DNA of 64,000 bases from DASPFV01 sp035620975 (GCA_035620975.1 DASPFV010000221.1:12885-76884); one strand, 5' to 3'. Shown: positions 23,562-32,599, counted from the stretch's first letter. Notes: a model not told the origin generated them from the sequence alone. Numbers and translations are program-made.

Positions 23562-25028
23562 ATGAAAGTCGGCTTCGTCTCACTCGGCTGTCCCAAGAAC
23601 CTCGTCGATGGCGAGGTCATGCTGGGACTCGTCCGCGACGCGGGCCACGAGATCACGCGCGACGCCGCGGGCGCCGACGTGCTCGTCGTGAACACCTGCG
23701 CCTTCATCGACTCGGCCAAGCAGGAGTCGATTGACGCCATTCTCGAGATGGCGGGCCACAAGCGGGACGGACGATGCGCGCGGCTCGTCGTGACCGGCTG
23801 TTTGGCCGAGCGCTATCGCCACGAGCTGAAGCGGGACATCCCCGAGATCGATGCCGTGCTGGGAACGGGCGAAGTGCCGGAGATCGTCCGGACCCTTGGC
23901 ACGCCGACGCAGGCCCCCGGCGCAAGCGCGGCCCACGTCGAGCGGAGGCCGCTCACGTTCTTCTCCAGGGCCCCCTCGGGTCCTGGCGGCACTGACGCGG
24001 GCCGCGCGGCAATGGATCGGCCGCTCGTCGTGCCGGACTACCTCTACGACGCCGACACGCCACGGCTCCTCACCACGCCGGCGCACTTCGCGTACCTGAA
24101 GGTCGCAGAAGGGTGCGACTATACGTGCGCGTTCTGCATCATCCCGAAACTGCGCGGCGCCTATCGCAGCCGGACCGTCGACTCGATCGTGCGGGAAGCG
24201 CGCGCCCTGGCTGCGGGCGGCGTCCGCGAGCTCCTGCTCGTCTCCCAGGACACGACATTCTTCGGGATCGATCGCGGCGAGCGCGGTGCGCTGCCCCGCC
24301 TGCTGCGCGCCCTCGACACGGTCGATGGACTCGCCTGGATCCGCCTGCTCTATCTCTACCCGACCACCATCACCGACGAGGTCCTCGACGCGATCGGCGA
24401 GTGCGAGAGAGTGTGCCGTTACATCGACCTGCCCCTCCAGCACGCCGCCCCGGACGTCCTGCGCCGGATGCGCCGGCCGGGCAACCGGCAGGCCTACGAG
24501 CGCCTCCTGGCGCGGATCCGCCACCGCGTGCCCGGCGTGACGCTTCGGACGACCATGATCGTGGGATTCCCAGGAGAGACCGACGCCGACTTCGCGGAGC
24601 TGGAAGGTTTCGTCCGCGACACCGGGTTCGATCATCTCGGCGTGTTCACCTATTCCCACGAGGACGGGACGAGGGCGCACGAGCTGTCCGACAGCGTGCC
24701 GATCGCCGTGAAGCGGAACCGTCGCGGACGGCTGATGTCGCTGCAGAAGGGCATCGTGAGGCGCAAGCAGAAGGCGCGCGTCGGTTCGGAGATCAGGGTC
24801 ATGATCGACGGTCCCTCGGTCGAGCACGATCTCGTCCTGCAGGGCCGGACGGAAGGCCAGGCGCCCGAGATCGACCCTGTCGTCTACCTGACGGAATGCG
24901 ATCCGGGCGAATTCCGGCCGGGCCAGCTCATCCGCGCCCGCGTCGTGGGATCGCGAGGCTACGACCTCATCGTCTCGCCGCTCGAGGGGGGCCAGCCGCG
25001 CGATGGCGACGCGCCCCGCCGCTGGTGA
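23562..25028 (+). CDS. rimO: Ribosomal protein S12 (Asp) methylthiotransferase
   Basis: Radical-SAM enzyme that adds a methylthio group to the conserved Asp of ribosomal protein S12. The 488-residue protein has the N-terminal UPF0004 domain with its three Cys (Cys10 in GCPKN, then NTCAF and VTGCLAE). The SAM-cluster motif C-x3-C-x2-C is Cys185, Cys189 and Cys192 (CDYTCAFC), and a C-terminal TRAM domain follows. The 30-odd residues rich in Pro and Arg between domains 1 and 2 (about 110-150) lengthen it beyond the usual 430-450. MiaB is excluded by the RimO-type GCPKNLVD start. It lies just upstream of the rimP-nusA-infB operon. Confidence 0.93.
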   Translation: MKVGFVSLGCPKNLVDGEVMLGLVRDAGHEITRDAAGADVLVVNTCAFIDSAKQESIDAILEMAGHKRDGRCARLVVTGCLAERYRHELKRDIPEIDAVLGTGEVPEIVRTLGTPTQAPGASAAHVERRPLTFFSRAPSGPGGTDAGRAAMDRPLVVPDYLYDADTPRLLTTPAHFAYLKVAEGCDYTCAFCIIPKLRGAYRSRTVDSIVREARALAAGGVRELLLVSQDTTFFGIDRGERGALPRLLRALDTVDGLAWIRLLYLYPTTITDEVLDAIGECERVCRYIDLPLQHAAPDVLRRMRRPGNRQAYERLLARIRHRVPGVTLRTTMIVGFPGETDADFAELEGFVRDTGFDHLGVFTYSHEDGTRAHELSDSVPIAVKRNRRGRLMSLQKGIVRRKQKARVGSEIRVMIDGPSVEHDLVLQGRTEGQAPEIDPVVYLTECDPGEFRPGQLIRARVVGSRGYDLIVSPLEGGQPRDGDAPRRW

Positions 25029-25064
25029 CGTGCGGCAGCCTGCCCCGCGTTCATCTTTGCTGTG

Positions 25065-25130
25065 TTATATTTGAGGGTGGCAGCTTCGAGTAAGGTTACC
25101 CGAGTGGGCCTGTGCCCACTTTTTCTTTTT
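25065..25130 (+). promoter_or_regulatory. rimP leader: -10-like TTATAT and terminator-like hairpin (candidate attenuator)
   Basis: A -10-like TTATAT (25065-25070) precedes a short leader. The hairpin AGTGGGC (25103-25109), loop CTGT, GCCCACT (25114-25120) is followed by TTTTTCTTTTT. This is a textbook intrinsic terminator placed 50 nt before the rimP start rather than after a gene. A similar GTGGGC hairpin precedes rimP in other bacteria. It could end readthrough from rimO or act as an attenuator for the rimP-nusA-infB operon, whose NusA product itself alters termination. Confidence 0.6.
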
Positions 25131-25180
25131 GAGGGCCCCCGATTCCGTCGCCTTCGGCGTCGGCGGTCCCCCAGGGAACA

Positions 25181-25723
25181 GTGGAAGACGGACGGCTGAC
25201 ACGGGTACGAGCTGCGGCCGAGCGCGTCACGCGGAGCTACGGGCTCGAGATTTTCGACGTGCAGCTGCGTCGCGAGTCGCTCGGCACGGTACTGCGGATC
25301 ATCATCGATCGGCCGGACCGCGGGGTTCCCGAGCGGCCGGAAGACGCCGTCGGCATCGACGACTGTCAGCGCGTCAGCCAGGACCTGAGCGCGCTGCTCG
25401 ACGTGGAAGAGGCGGAGCTCGGCGAGGCGGCGCTCGAGCGGCACTATACGCTCGAGGTTTCGTCGCCCGGGCTCGACCGTCCACTGCGGCACGAGGCGGA
25501 CTACCGCCGCTTCGCGGGGCGACTGGCCAAGCTGGTCACGACCGAGCCGTTCGACGGACAGTCGGCGTTCGCTGGGCGCCTGCGCGGGGTCGAAGACGGC
25601 CGGGTCGTGCTGGACGAGGGGAGACGGACCCATCGCGTCCCCCTCAATCGGATCAAGCGGGGCCAGTTGACCGTCGAGTTCCGGGACGGGAGCGGGAAGC
25701 AGAAGCGGGAAGCTGGAAGCTGA
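25181..25723 (+). CDS. rimP: Ribosome maturation factor RimP
   Basis: Needed for maturation of the 30S subunit. The 180-residue product has the N-terminal alpha/beta domain (VRIIIDRPD-like strand TVLRIIIDRPDRG, then the segment IDDCQRVSQDLSALLDVE), the central signature YTLEVSSPGLDRPLR and a C-terminal Sm-like domain (FAGRLRGVEDGRVVL ... NRIKRGQLTVEF). The GTG at 25181 follows AGGGAA at 6 nt. It stands 5 nt before nusA, the standard rimP-nusA order. Confidence 0.93.
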   Translation: MEDGRLTRVRAAAERVTRSYGLEIFDVQLRRESLGTVLRIIIDRPDRGVPERPEDAVGIDDCQRVSQDLSALLDVEEAELGEAALERHYTLEVSSPGLDRPLRHEADYRRFAGRLAKLVTTEPFDGQSAFAGRLRGVEDGRVVLDEGRRTHRVPLNRIKRGQLTVEFRDGSGKQKREAGS

Positions 25724-25728
25724 GCGTA

Positions 25729-27006
25729 ATGCCAACGATCAATCCTCTGTTGCAGCAGATCGACGCCATCGCGAAAGAAAAGGGCGTCGACCCGGAGATC
25801 ATCATCAGCGCCGTGCAGGACGCGCTCGAGGCGGCGGCACGCAAACGGTACAAGACCGAGGCCCTGCGCGCGCGCTTCAACCAGGAGACCGGCCAGCTCG
25901 AGCTCTACGCCGTGAAAAAGATCGTCGACGAAGTCACGGACCCGTCCACCCAGAACTCGCTCGCCGAGGCCCAGGGGCTCTACGGCGACGAGGCGGAAGT
26001 GGAGATGGAGATCGAGTTTCCGCGGCCGACCGAGGACCTCGGCCGCATCGCGGCGCAAACGGCCAAACAGGTGATCTTCCAGAAGGTGCGCGAGGCCGAG
26101 CGCGAGAACGTCTACGCCGAGTACAGCCAGCGCATCGGCGAGGTCGTCAACGGGATGGTCAAGCGGTTCGAGAACGGCGACATCATCGCCGAGCTCGGCC
26201 GCGTCGAAGCGCAGCTGCCGCGCAAGGAGCAGTCGCGCGCGGAGAACTACACCGTCGGGGATCGCGTGCGCGCCGTGATTCGGGGGGTGAACCGCAGCGC
26301 GAAGGGCCCGCAGATCGTGCTGTCCCGGACGGACCCGGCCCTGCTCATCAAGCTGTTCGAGCAGGAGGTGCCGGAGATCTACGACGGCACGGTGATGATC
26401 CGGGGGGCCGTGCGCGAGGCCGGCGATCGCGCCAAGGTCGCCGTGTACTCCCGGGAGCGCGACGTCGACCCGGTCGGCGCGTGCGTCGGGATGAAGGGGA
26501 CGCGCGTCCAGTCCATCATCCGTGAGCTGCGGGGTGAGAAGATCGACATCGTCGAATGGTCGGACGATCCGATTCTGTTCGTCACCAACGCGATCAGCCC
26601 CGCCAAGGTGCAGCGCGTGTCGATCGTCGACGATGCCGAGAAAGTGATGGAGGTCATCGTCGAGGACAAGCAGCTCTCGCTGGCCATCGGCAAGAAGGGA
26701 CAGAACGTCCGGCTCGCGGCGAAGCTGACCGGATGGAAGATCGACATCAAGAGCGAGGAAGAGAAGCGCCGCGAGGTCGAGGCCCAGCTCGGCGCGCTCG
26801 AGATCGGTGAGCCGCCCGACCAACCGGCCGAGGGGGAGGTGCCTCCGGAAGGGCCGCCCGAACCGACCGGGCCCGACGCCCCCTCGCCTGCAGCAGCAGA
26901 ACTGGCGGCGGACGACGCCGGGCCGACGCCCGAGGAGCCGGCTCCGGAGCCCGTCGAAACGGCAGCAGCCGGGGACGACACGAAGACGGAACGCACCCAG
27001 GGATAA
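25729..27006 (+). CDS. nusA: Transcription termination/antitermination factor NusA
   Basis: Binds RNA polymerase and modulates pausing, termination and antitermination. The 425-residue protein has the N-terminal polymerase-binding domain (about 1-125), S1 (about 135-200, NGMVKRFENGDIIAEL), KH1 and KH2 (GACVGMKGTRVQSI and LAIGKKGQNVRLAAKL, both GxxG-type). From about residue 350 it ends in a Pro/Glu/Ala-rich tail, with no Gammaproteobacterial acidic repeats. The ATG at 25729 begins the normal MPTINPLLQQID-type N-terminus. No ylxR gene lies between nusA and infB, unlike in many bacteria. Confidence 0.95.
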   Translation: MPTINPLLQQIDAIAKEKGVDPEIIISAVQDALEAAARKRYKTEALRARFNQETGQLELYAVKKIVDEVTDPSTQNSLAEAQGLYGDEAEVEMEIEFPRPTEDLGRIAAQTAKQVIFQKVREAERENVYAEYSQRIGEVVNGMVKRFENGDIIAELGRVEAQLPRKEQSRAENYTVGDRVRAVIRGVNRSAKGPQIVLSRTDPALLIKLFEQEVPEIYDGTVMIRGAVREAGDRAKVAVYSRERDVDPVGACVGMKGTRVQSIIRELRGEKIDIVEWSDDPILFVTNAISPAKVQRVSIVDDAEKVMEVIVEDKQLSLAIGKKGQNVRLAAKLTGWKIDIKSEEEKRREVEAQLGALEIGEPPDQPAEGEVPPEGPPEPTGPDAPSPAAAELAADDAGPTPEEPAPEPVETAAAGDDTKTERTQG

Positions 27007-27047
27007 CTCGAACTGTCGAGGTTCGACCAGCGGAAGTTCTGAACTGA

Positions 27048-29840
27048 ATGGCAACTGTCCGGATTTACAAGGTCGCGGAGCTGCTCAACACATCGAGCCA
27101 GGAAGTCATTGCGCTGCTGAAGCGCGATCACGGCATCGAGGTGAAGAGCGCGTCGAGCACGATCGAAGAGGTCGTGGCGCGCCAGTTCGTGGAGCGCCTG
27201 GCGCGGCAGCGGAACATCGCCGTCCCGTCCAGCGCGGCGTTTGCCGACACGCCAGTGGCTGCGAGAGGGCGGAAGCCCGGCAAGGCTCCGGAGCCGGCCC
27301 GTCCGGCCCCCCCTTCGCTGCCGCCGCCCCGGTTGATCAAGACGGCCAAGCCGCCTGCGCCGCCTCCCGACGCGGCCCTCGCACCGCCCGCGGCCGCCGA
27401 ATCCGTCCTGGTTCCGCCTCCGATAGCCGAAACGCCGTGGCCGGCCGAGTCCGAGGCCGTCGCCGAAGCGACAGCGCCGGTCGAGGTCAGTCCGGAGGGG
27501 ACGTCCGAGCCGGCTCCGGTCCCGGCCGAGGAGCCAGCCGCCGCTGCCCAGGCGCCGGAGACGGCCCGTGAAGAGCCGGCGCCGGCCGACTCGCCCGCGA
27601 AGGAGCCTGGAGCGCCTGCGCCGATCATGCCGTCCCCGCGGCCGGTGGTACCGCCAGCCACGGGGCGGGTCGTGCCCCCAACGCTGCGGCTGCGTGTCGA
27701 AGATCCGAAAACAGGCCAGGCCCCGCCGGCACCGCCGCGGCGCCCGGTCCTGGTGCGCCCGCCGACGCCGCAGCCACCGCAGGCTCCGACCGGCAATCTG
27801 AGCCGTCCGGCGGCCGGCCGGCCCGGGCCCTCGGCGCCCGGTGTCGCCGCCAGGGCCCCGCAGCGTCCGAGTGGACTGCCGCCGCGGCAGGCGCCCATGG
27901 GGGGGCCGCGGCCGCTTCCCTCGCAGCCGATTCGTCCGGCCGTGCCGCCCCGGCCGGGAATGCCGACGCCCGGCTACCGTCCGCCTCCGCGGCCGTCCGG
28001 ACCGCGTCCCGGCGGGGGCCGTCGCGAGGGCCCGCGGGCGCCGCAGCCCGCGCCGGCGCCGAGCGCCCCGCCGCCGGTGACCCGCACGATCACGCTCGCC
28101 GAAGGCATGACGGTGGCGGATCTGGCGACCAAGCTGGACGTCAAGGCGAAGGACGTGCTGCGCAAGCTGCTCGAGCGGCGCATCATGATGACGATCAACA
28201 GCACGCTGGACGACGAGACGGCGTCGATGATCGCGCGCGAGTTCGGCGCGGACGTCAAGATGCAGACGTTCGAAGAGGAGATGCTGCAGGTCGAGGCCGA
28301 GGACGTGAACCCGGAGGATCTCGCCACGCGTGCGCCGGTCGTGACGGTCATGGGCCACGTGGATCACGGCAAGACGACGCTGCTCGACGCCATCCGCTCG
28401 GCGCGGGTCGCCGAGCGCGAGGCCGGCGGCATCACGCAGCACATCGGCGCCTACGCGGTGCAGGTGAACGACCGGAACGTCGTGTTCCTCGACACGCCGG
28501 GCCACGAGGCGTTCACGATGATGCGCGCGCGGGGCGCGCGCGTCACCGACGTGGTCATCCTGGTGGTCGCGGCCGACGACGGCGTCATGCCGCAGACGAA
28601 GGAGGCCATCGATCACGCGAAGGCGGCGGGCGTGCCGATTCTCGTGGCGATCAACAAGATCGACAAGCCCGACGCGAATCCCGATCGGGTGAAGAAGGAG
28701 CTGGCCGATCTGGGCCTCGTACCGGAACAGTGGGGAGGCCAGACGGTGATGGTCGAGGTCTCGGCCAAGAAGAAGGAGAATCTCGATCTGCTGCTCGAGA
28801 TGATTCTGCTCGTCACGGAGATGAGCGAGCTGAAGGCCAACCCGAAGCGCAGCGCGTCGGGGGCGGTGCTCGAGGCCAAGCTCGACAAGGGCCGCGGCCC
28901 GGTGGCGACCATCCTCGTCCAGGACGGCACGCTGCACGTGGGCGACACGTTCATCGCCGGCACGATCGTGGGCAAGGTCCGCGCGCTCATCGACGACCGC
29001 GGACGCCCCCTGAAATCCGCCGGGCCGGCGACGCCGGTCGAGGTGCTGGGTCTCGGAGGGCTTCCGCAGCCGGGAGACGCCTTCCAGGCCCTCGCCGACG
29101 CCGCCAAGGCCCGCCAGATCGCCCTCTTCCGGCAGACGCAGGCGAAGGAGAAGGCGCTCGGCGTGAAGGGCGCGCGGCTCACGCTGGAGTCGCTGCAGCA
29201 GCAGATCGCCGAAGGCGGCATGAAGGAACTGCCGATCATCATCAAGGCCGACGTGCAGGGTTCGGCCGAGGTGCTGGCCGACACGCTCACGAAGCTGAGC
29301 GACGAGAAGGTCAAGGTACGGATCATCCACAGCGGCGTCGGCGCCATCAACGAGTCCGACGTGCTGCTCGCGTCGGCATCGAACGCCATCGTCATCGGCT
29401 TCAGCGTGCGGCCGGATCGCAACGCCAGCGACGTCGCCGAACGCGAACGGGTGGACATCCGCCTCCATTCGGTCATCTACAACGTGACCGACGAGATGAA
29501 GAAGGCGATGGTCGGACTGCTCGAGCCGATGTTCCGCGAGGTCCGCATCGGATCGGCGGAGGTCCGCGAGACCTTCAAGGTGCCGAAGTTCGGCACCATC
29601 GCGGGCTGCATGGTGCTCGATGGCCGGATCACGCGGGCCGGCGACACGCAGGCGCGCCTCCTGCGCGACAACGTGGTCGTCTACGAGGGGCGGATCGGCT
29701 CGCTGCGCCGATTCAAGGACGACGTGTCGGAAGTCAAGGCCGGGTTCGAGTGCGGGATCGGCTTCGAAAAGTTCAACGACATCAAGGTCGGCGACGTGAT
29801 CGAGGTCTTTGCGACCGAACGCGTGGCGGCCCCCGTGTAA
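27048..29840 (+). CDS. infB: Translation initiation factor IF-2
   Basis: GTPase that places initiator tRNA on the 30S subunit. The 930-residue protein starts with the IF2-N domain (KVAELLNTSSQEVIALL), followed by a Pro/Ala-rich linker of some 290 residues (about 65-355). A second IF2-N-like module (AEGMTVADLATKLDVKA, about 350-400) and the GTPase core come next, with G1 MGHVDHGKTT (from Met435), G3 DTPGHEAF and G4 NKIDKPD. EF-P-like and C-terminal tRNA-binding domains follow. The linker is longer and richer in proline than usual, and translating it probably depends on EF-P. Confidence 0.96.
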   Translation: MATVRIYKVAELLNTSSQEVIALLKRDHGIEVKSASSTIEEVVARQFVERLARQRNIAVPSSAAFADTPVAARGRKPGKAPEPARPAPPSLPPPRLIKTAKPPAPPPDAALAPPAAAESVLVPPPIAETPWPAESEAVAEATAPVEVSPEGTSEPAPVPAEEPAAAAQAPETAREEPAPADSPAKEPGAPAPIMPSPRPVVPPATGRVVPPTLRLRVEDPKTGQAPPAPPRRPVLVRPPTPQPPQAPTGNLSRPAAGRPGPSAPGVAARAPQRPSGLPPRQAPMGGPRPLPSQPIRPAVPPRPGMPTPGYRPPPRPSGPRPGGGRREGPRAPQPAPAPSAPPPVTRTITLAEGMTVADLATKLDVKAKDVLRKLLERRIMMTINSTLDDETASMIAREFGADVKMQTFEEEMLQVEAEDVNPEDLATRAPVVTVMGHVDHGKTTLLDAIRSARVAEREAGGITQHIGAYAVQVNDRNVVFLDTPGHEAFTMMRARGARVTDVVILVVAADDGVMPQTKEAIDHAKAAGVPILVAINKIDKPDANPDRVKKELADLGLVPEQWGGQTVMVEVSAKKKENLDLLLEMILLVTEMSELKANPKRSASGAVLEAKLDKGRGPVATILVQDGTLHVGDTFIAGTIVGKVRALIDDRGRPLKSAGPATPVEVLGLGGLPQPGDAFQALADAAKARQIALFRQTQAKEKALGVKGARLTLESLQQQIAEGGMKELPIIIKADVQGSAEVLADTLTKLSDEKVKVRIIHSGVGAINESDVLLASASNAIVIGFSVRPDRNASDVAERERVDIRLHSVIYNVTDEMKKAMVGLLEPMFREVRIGSAEVRETFKVPKFGTIAGCMVLDGRITRAGDTQARLLRDNVVVYEGRIGSLRRFKDDVSEVKAGFECGIGFEKFNDIKVGDVIEVFATERVAAPV

Positions 29841-29850
29841 CGACCGCGCG

Positions 29851-30255
29851 ATGAGCTCCGAGCGCCCGAGCCGGGTCGGGGATCAGGTCCGCGTCGAGAT
29901 CGCAGATCTGCTGGCGCGCGAGGTGCACGACCCGGGGATCGGGTTCGTGACGATCACGCGCGTGGCGGTCACGCCGGACCTGCAGCAGGCACGGGTCTAC
30001 TACACGAGCCTGGGCGACGAGAAAGCCCGCCGCGATTCGACCCGGGCCCTCGAGCGCGCCACGCCCTTCCTCCGCCGGCAGCTCGGACGACGGCTGCGGC
30101 TCCGCCGCGTCCCCGAGCTGCGATTCTTCTTCGACGAGAGCATCGAGCGGCACGATCGGATCGAGCGCATCCTGCAGGATCTGCAGGCCGAACGATCGCA
30201 GGCCGCCGGTGCCGACGAGGCGTCTTCCCCAGATGATGAGCCACAGGACGACTGA
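29851..30255 (+). CDS. rbfA: Ribosome-binding factor A
   Basis: A KH-like 30S assembly factor of 134 residues. Signature elements are RVGDQVRVEIADLLAREVHDPG (given here in part: ADLLAREVHDPG), VTITRVAVTPDLQQARVY and the C-terminal RFFFDESIERHDRI. The ATG at 29851 is 11 nt after infB, and its 3' end overlaps nrnA by 23 nt. The infB-rbfA-nrnA-truB-rpsO-pnp order is the classical translation/RNA-turnover operon. Confidence 0.93.
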   Translation: MSSERPSRVGDQVRVEIADLLAREVHDPGIGFVTITRVAVTPDLQQARVYYTSLGDEKARRDSTRALERATPFLRRQLGRRLRLRRVPELRFFFDESIERHDRIERILQDLQAERSQAAGADEASSPDDEPQDD

Positions 30256-31261
30256 CGCCGCCCTCGCGGCCGGGCCACCTGCGCTGCGGCAGATTCGCGA
30301 CGCGATCCTCTCCCGGCGCCGGTTTCTGCTCACCTCCCACGCGCGGCCCGACGGCGACTCGATCGGCTCGCAGCTCGCGATGGCCTACGCCCTGGACGCG
30401 CTGGGCAAGCGGGTCGAGATCGTGAACGCCGATCCGGCGCCCGATCACTACCGCGAGTTCCCGGGTCTGGACCGCATCCGGATCGCCCCGGCGGTCGGAC
30501 CCGAGCTCGACGTCGACGCGGTCATCGTGATGGAATGCAGCGATCTCAGCCGGACGGGCGTGGACGGCCTGGAAGGCCGCTTCATCATCAACATCGACCA
30601 CCATAGCGGCAACCGGCTGTACGGCGCGGTGAACTGGTTCGACGAATCGGCGGCGGCGTGCGGAGAGATGGTGTTCGACGTCATCCAGGCGCTGCAGGTT
30701 CCGCTCTCGTTCGAGATCGCCACGCACCTGTACCTGGCCATCCTCACCGACACGGGATCGTTCCACCACTCGAACATCACGCCGCGCACCTTCGACATCT
30801 GCCGCCAGACCGTGGAGGCTGGCGTCAACCCGGCCGCCATGGCGCGCCGCGTCTTCGACAGCAACAGCTTCGGGAAGCTCAAGCTGATCGGCGCGCTGCT
30901 CGACGAGATGCACCTCATCGCCGACGGTCGGCTGGCCGTCCTCTACATCGACGACGCGCTGCTCGCGGCGTGCGGGTGCACCCACAACGACACCGAGGGC
31001 GTGATCAACCTGCCGCTGACAGCCCGTGAAATAGCCGCCGTCGTATTCTTCAAGGTCTCCTCGAGCGGGGAGGTCCGGGTGAGCATGCGCTCGAAGTACG
31101 ACGTCGACGTCCGCGTCGTGGCGAACGAGTTCGGTGGCGGGGGCCACCGCAACGCCGCAGGCTTCACCGTGAGCGGTCGCCTCGACGACGTCCGTCCGCG
31201 CATCCTCCAGCGCATCACGCGCGCCATCACCGAGGGGCTTGCGGCGCGGCCATCGGCCTGA
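30233..31261 (+). CDS. nrnA: DHH-family nanoRNase / pAp phosphatase
   Basis: Degrades short oligoribonucleotides and dephosphorylates 3'-phosphoadenosine 5'-phosphate. The 342-residue protein has the DHH domain metal motifs (HARPDGDSIGS, ECSD, NIDHHSGN) and the DHHA1 domain ending in GGGGHRNAAG. It lies within the rbfA-truB operon, its common location in Gram-positive and several other phyla. Two adjacent ATGs (30233, 30236) are possible starts; either overlaps rbfA. The stop TGA is followed directly by the truB GTG. Confidence 0.92.
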   Translation: MMSHRTTDAALAAGPPALRQIRDAILSRRRFLLTSHARPDGDSIGSQLAMAYALDALGKRVEIVNADPAPDHYREFPGLDRIRIAPAVGPELDVDAVIVMECSDLSRTGVDGLEGRFIINIDHHSGNRLYGAVNWFDESAAACGEMVFDVIQALQVPLSFEIATHLYLAILTDTGSFHHSNITPRTFDICRQTVEAGVNPAAMARRVFDSNSFGKLKLIGALLDEMHLIADGRLAVLYIDDALLAACGCTHNDTEGVINLPLTAREIAAVVFFKVSSSGEVRVSMRSKYDVDVRVVANEFGGGGHRNAAGFTVSGRLDDVRPRILQRITRAITEGLAARPSA

Positions 31262-32212
31262 GTGCCGCGCCCCGACGGTACGGCCGCTCCCATGGATGGC
31301 GTGCTGGTGGTCGACAAGCCGGCCGGCCCGACCTCCCACGACGTGGTGGCGCGTGTCCGGCGGGCGCTCGGAACCCGCCGCATCGGCCACACCGGTACCC
31401 TCGACCCTCTGGCGACCGGCGTGCTGCCCCTCGTGATTGGCCGGGCGACGCGGCTCGCGGCGCTGCTGAGCGGCGCTGTGAAAACCTATGAAGCAGACGT
31501 GCGGTTCGGAGCCGCCACGCCGACCTACGACGCCGAGCCGCGGATGGGCGTCGACCCCGACACCGGGCTTGCCCGCCGGTTGCCGCCCCCTCCGCCCCCG
31601 GCCGGCCTGACGGCGGAGGCCATCGCCGCCGCCCTCTCCGGATTCCGCGGCACGTTCGCCCAGATGCCGCCCCCCTTCTCGGCGAAGAAGACCGGCGGCG
31701 TGCCGGCGTACCGGCGCGCGCGCCGCGACGAGGAGGTCACGCTGCGCCCGGTGCGCGTCAGCGTCGATCACCTCTCGCTGGCGGGTTACGAAGCCGGGCT
31801 GGCCAGGCTCGAGCTGACCTGCTCGGCGGGATTCTACGTACGCTCGCTCGCGCACGAGCTCGGAGAGCACCTGGGATGCGGGGCTCACCTCGAGCGGCTG
31901 CGCCGTACGCGCGCGGGGGACTTCTCAGTGGAGGACAGTGTCCCGCTCGCGCAGGTCGAGGCGGATCCGGCGGCAGCCCGCGGACGGATCGTTCGGCTCG
32001 ACCGGCTCCTGCCGCAACTGCCGGCAGCCGTGCTCACTCCGGGCGGCCTGCAGCGGGCCCGGCACGGCAACGCGGTGGCGCCGTCGGACCTCGCCTCCCC
32101 CGCCGGCCCGGCAGGCCAGGGGTTCTGCCGGCTGGTGGATCAGGCGGGTGCGCTGATCGCCATCGCCGAGCCAAAAGCCGGAGTTTTGCATCCGGTGATC
32201 GTCCTGGTGTAA
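31262..32212 (+). CDS. truB: tRNA pseudouridine(55) synthase
   Basis: Makes pseudouridine-55 in the T-loop of tRNAs. The 316-residue enzyme has the catalytic Asp48 in HTGTLDPLATG, the substrate segment TYDAEPRMG and the second motif GFYVRSLAHELG. The GTG at 31262 touches the nrnA stop; a start at the ATG 31292 (MDGVLVVDKPAG) would give the minimal form. A run of six prolines (RLPPPPPPAG, about residues 103-111) in the insertion loop is unusual. Confidence 0.93.
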   Translation: MPRPDGTAAPMDGVLVVDKPAGPTSHDVVARVRRALGTRRIGHTGTLDPLATGVLPLVIGRATRLAALLSGAVKTYEADVRFGAATPTYDAEPRMGVDPDTGLARRLPPPPPPAGLTAEAIAAALSGFRGTFAQMPPPFSAKKTGGVPAYRRARRDEEVTLRPVRVSVDHLSLAGYEAGLARLELTCSAGFYVRSLAHELGEHLGCGAHLERLRRTRAGDFSVEDSVPLAQVEADPAAARGRIVRLDRLLPQLPAAVLTPGGLQRARHGNAVAPSDLASPAGPAGQGFCRLVDQAGALIAIAEPKAGVLHPVIVLV

Positions 32213-32329
32213 GATATTGAGTCGCTTGGAATTGTAATTCCGCATCCGAGCATCACCAACAGCAACGGCGGTCCGGTGTGGCGGCGTGGTCATGCCGCCG
32301 AGTTTCTGGGCCGTGCGTGGAGGTACGAC
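32213..32329 (+). promoter_or_regulatory. rpsO leader with palindrome and GC-rich hairpin (candidate S15 autoregulatory site)
   Basis: The 117-nt truB-rpsO gap is longer than its neighbours. It holds a perfect 14-nt palindrome GGAATTGTAATTCC (32228-32241). A stable hairpin GGCGGC/GCCGCC (32280-32299, loop about 8 nt, extendable by G-T and T-A pairs) ends 20 nt before the GGAGG ribosome site (32319-32323). S15 autoregulates by binding its own leader in several phyla; the structure here is consistent with that but does not prove it. Confidence 0.4.
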
Positions 32330-32599
32330 GTGGCTCTCACCAAGGACCGCAAGACGGACATCATCGGGACGTTTCGGACCCATACGTCTGATACGGGGTC
32401 GCCCGAAGTGCAGGTCGCGCTGCTCAGCGAGCGCATCAACTACCTGACGGAACATTTCAAGACGCACGCCAAGGATCATCACTCGCGCCGCGGACTGCTG
32501 AAGCTGGTCGGGCAGCGCCGGCGGCTCCTCGACTATCTCAAGGGCAAGGACACGGATCGCTACGCCGAGCTGATTCGCCGACTGGGCATTCGCAAGTAG
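32330..32599 (+). CDS. rpsO: Small ribosomal subunit protein S15
   Basis: Primary-binding 30S protein, 89 residues, the usual length. The family signature TGSPEVQVALLSERINYLTEHFK (given here as TGSPEVQVALLSERINYLT) and the C-terminal QRRRLLDYLKGKD are visible. The GTG at 32330 is chosen because GGAGG lies 6 nt upstream and the protein then begins with the normal short N-terminus (ALTKDRKTDII). It precedes pnp, as in most bacteria. Confidence 0.95.
   Translation: MALTKDRKTDIIGTFRTHTSDTGSPEVQVALLSERINYLTEHFKTHAKDHHSRRGLLKLVGQRRRLLDYLKGKDTDRYAELIRRLGIRK

Noticed and set aside
26379..29468. 1029-codon minus-strand frame opposite nusA-infB
   Set aside because: His/Arg/Leu/Asp-rich low-information sequence mirroring IF-2 codons; no start site or family match, and the plus-strand proteins are intact.
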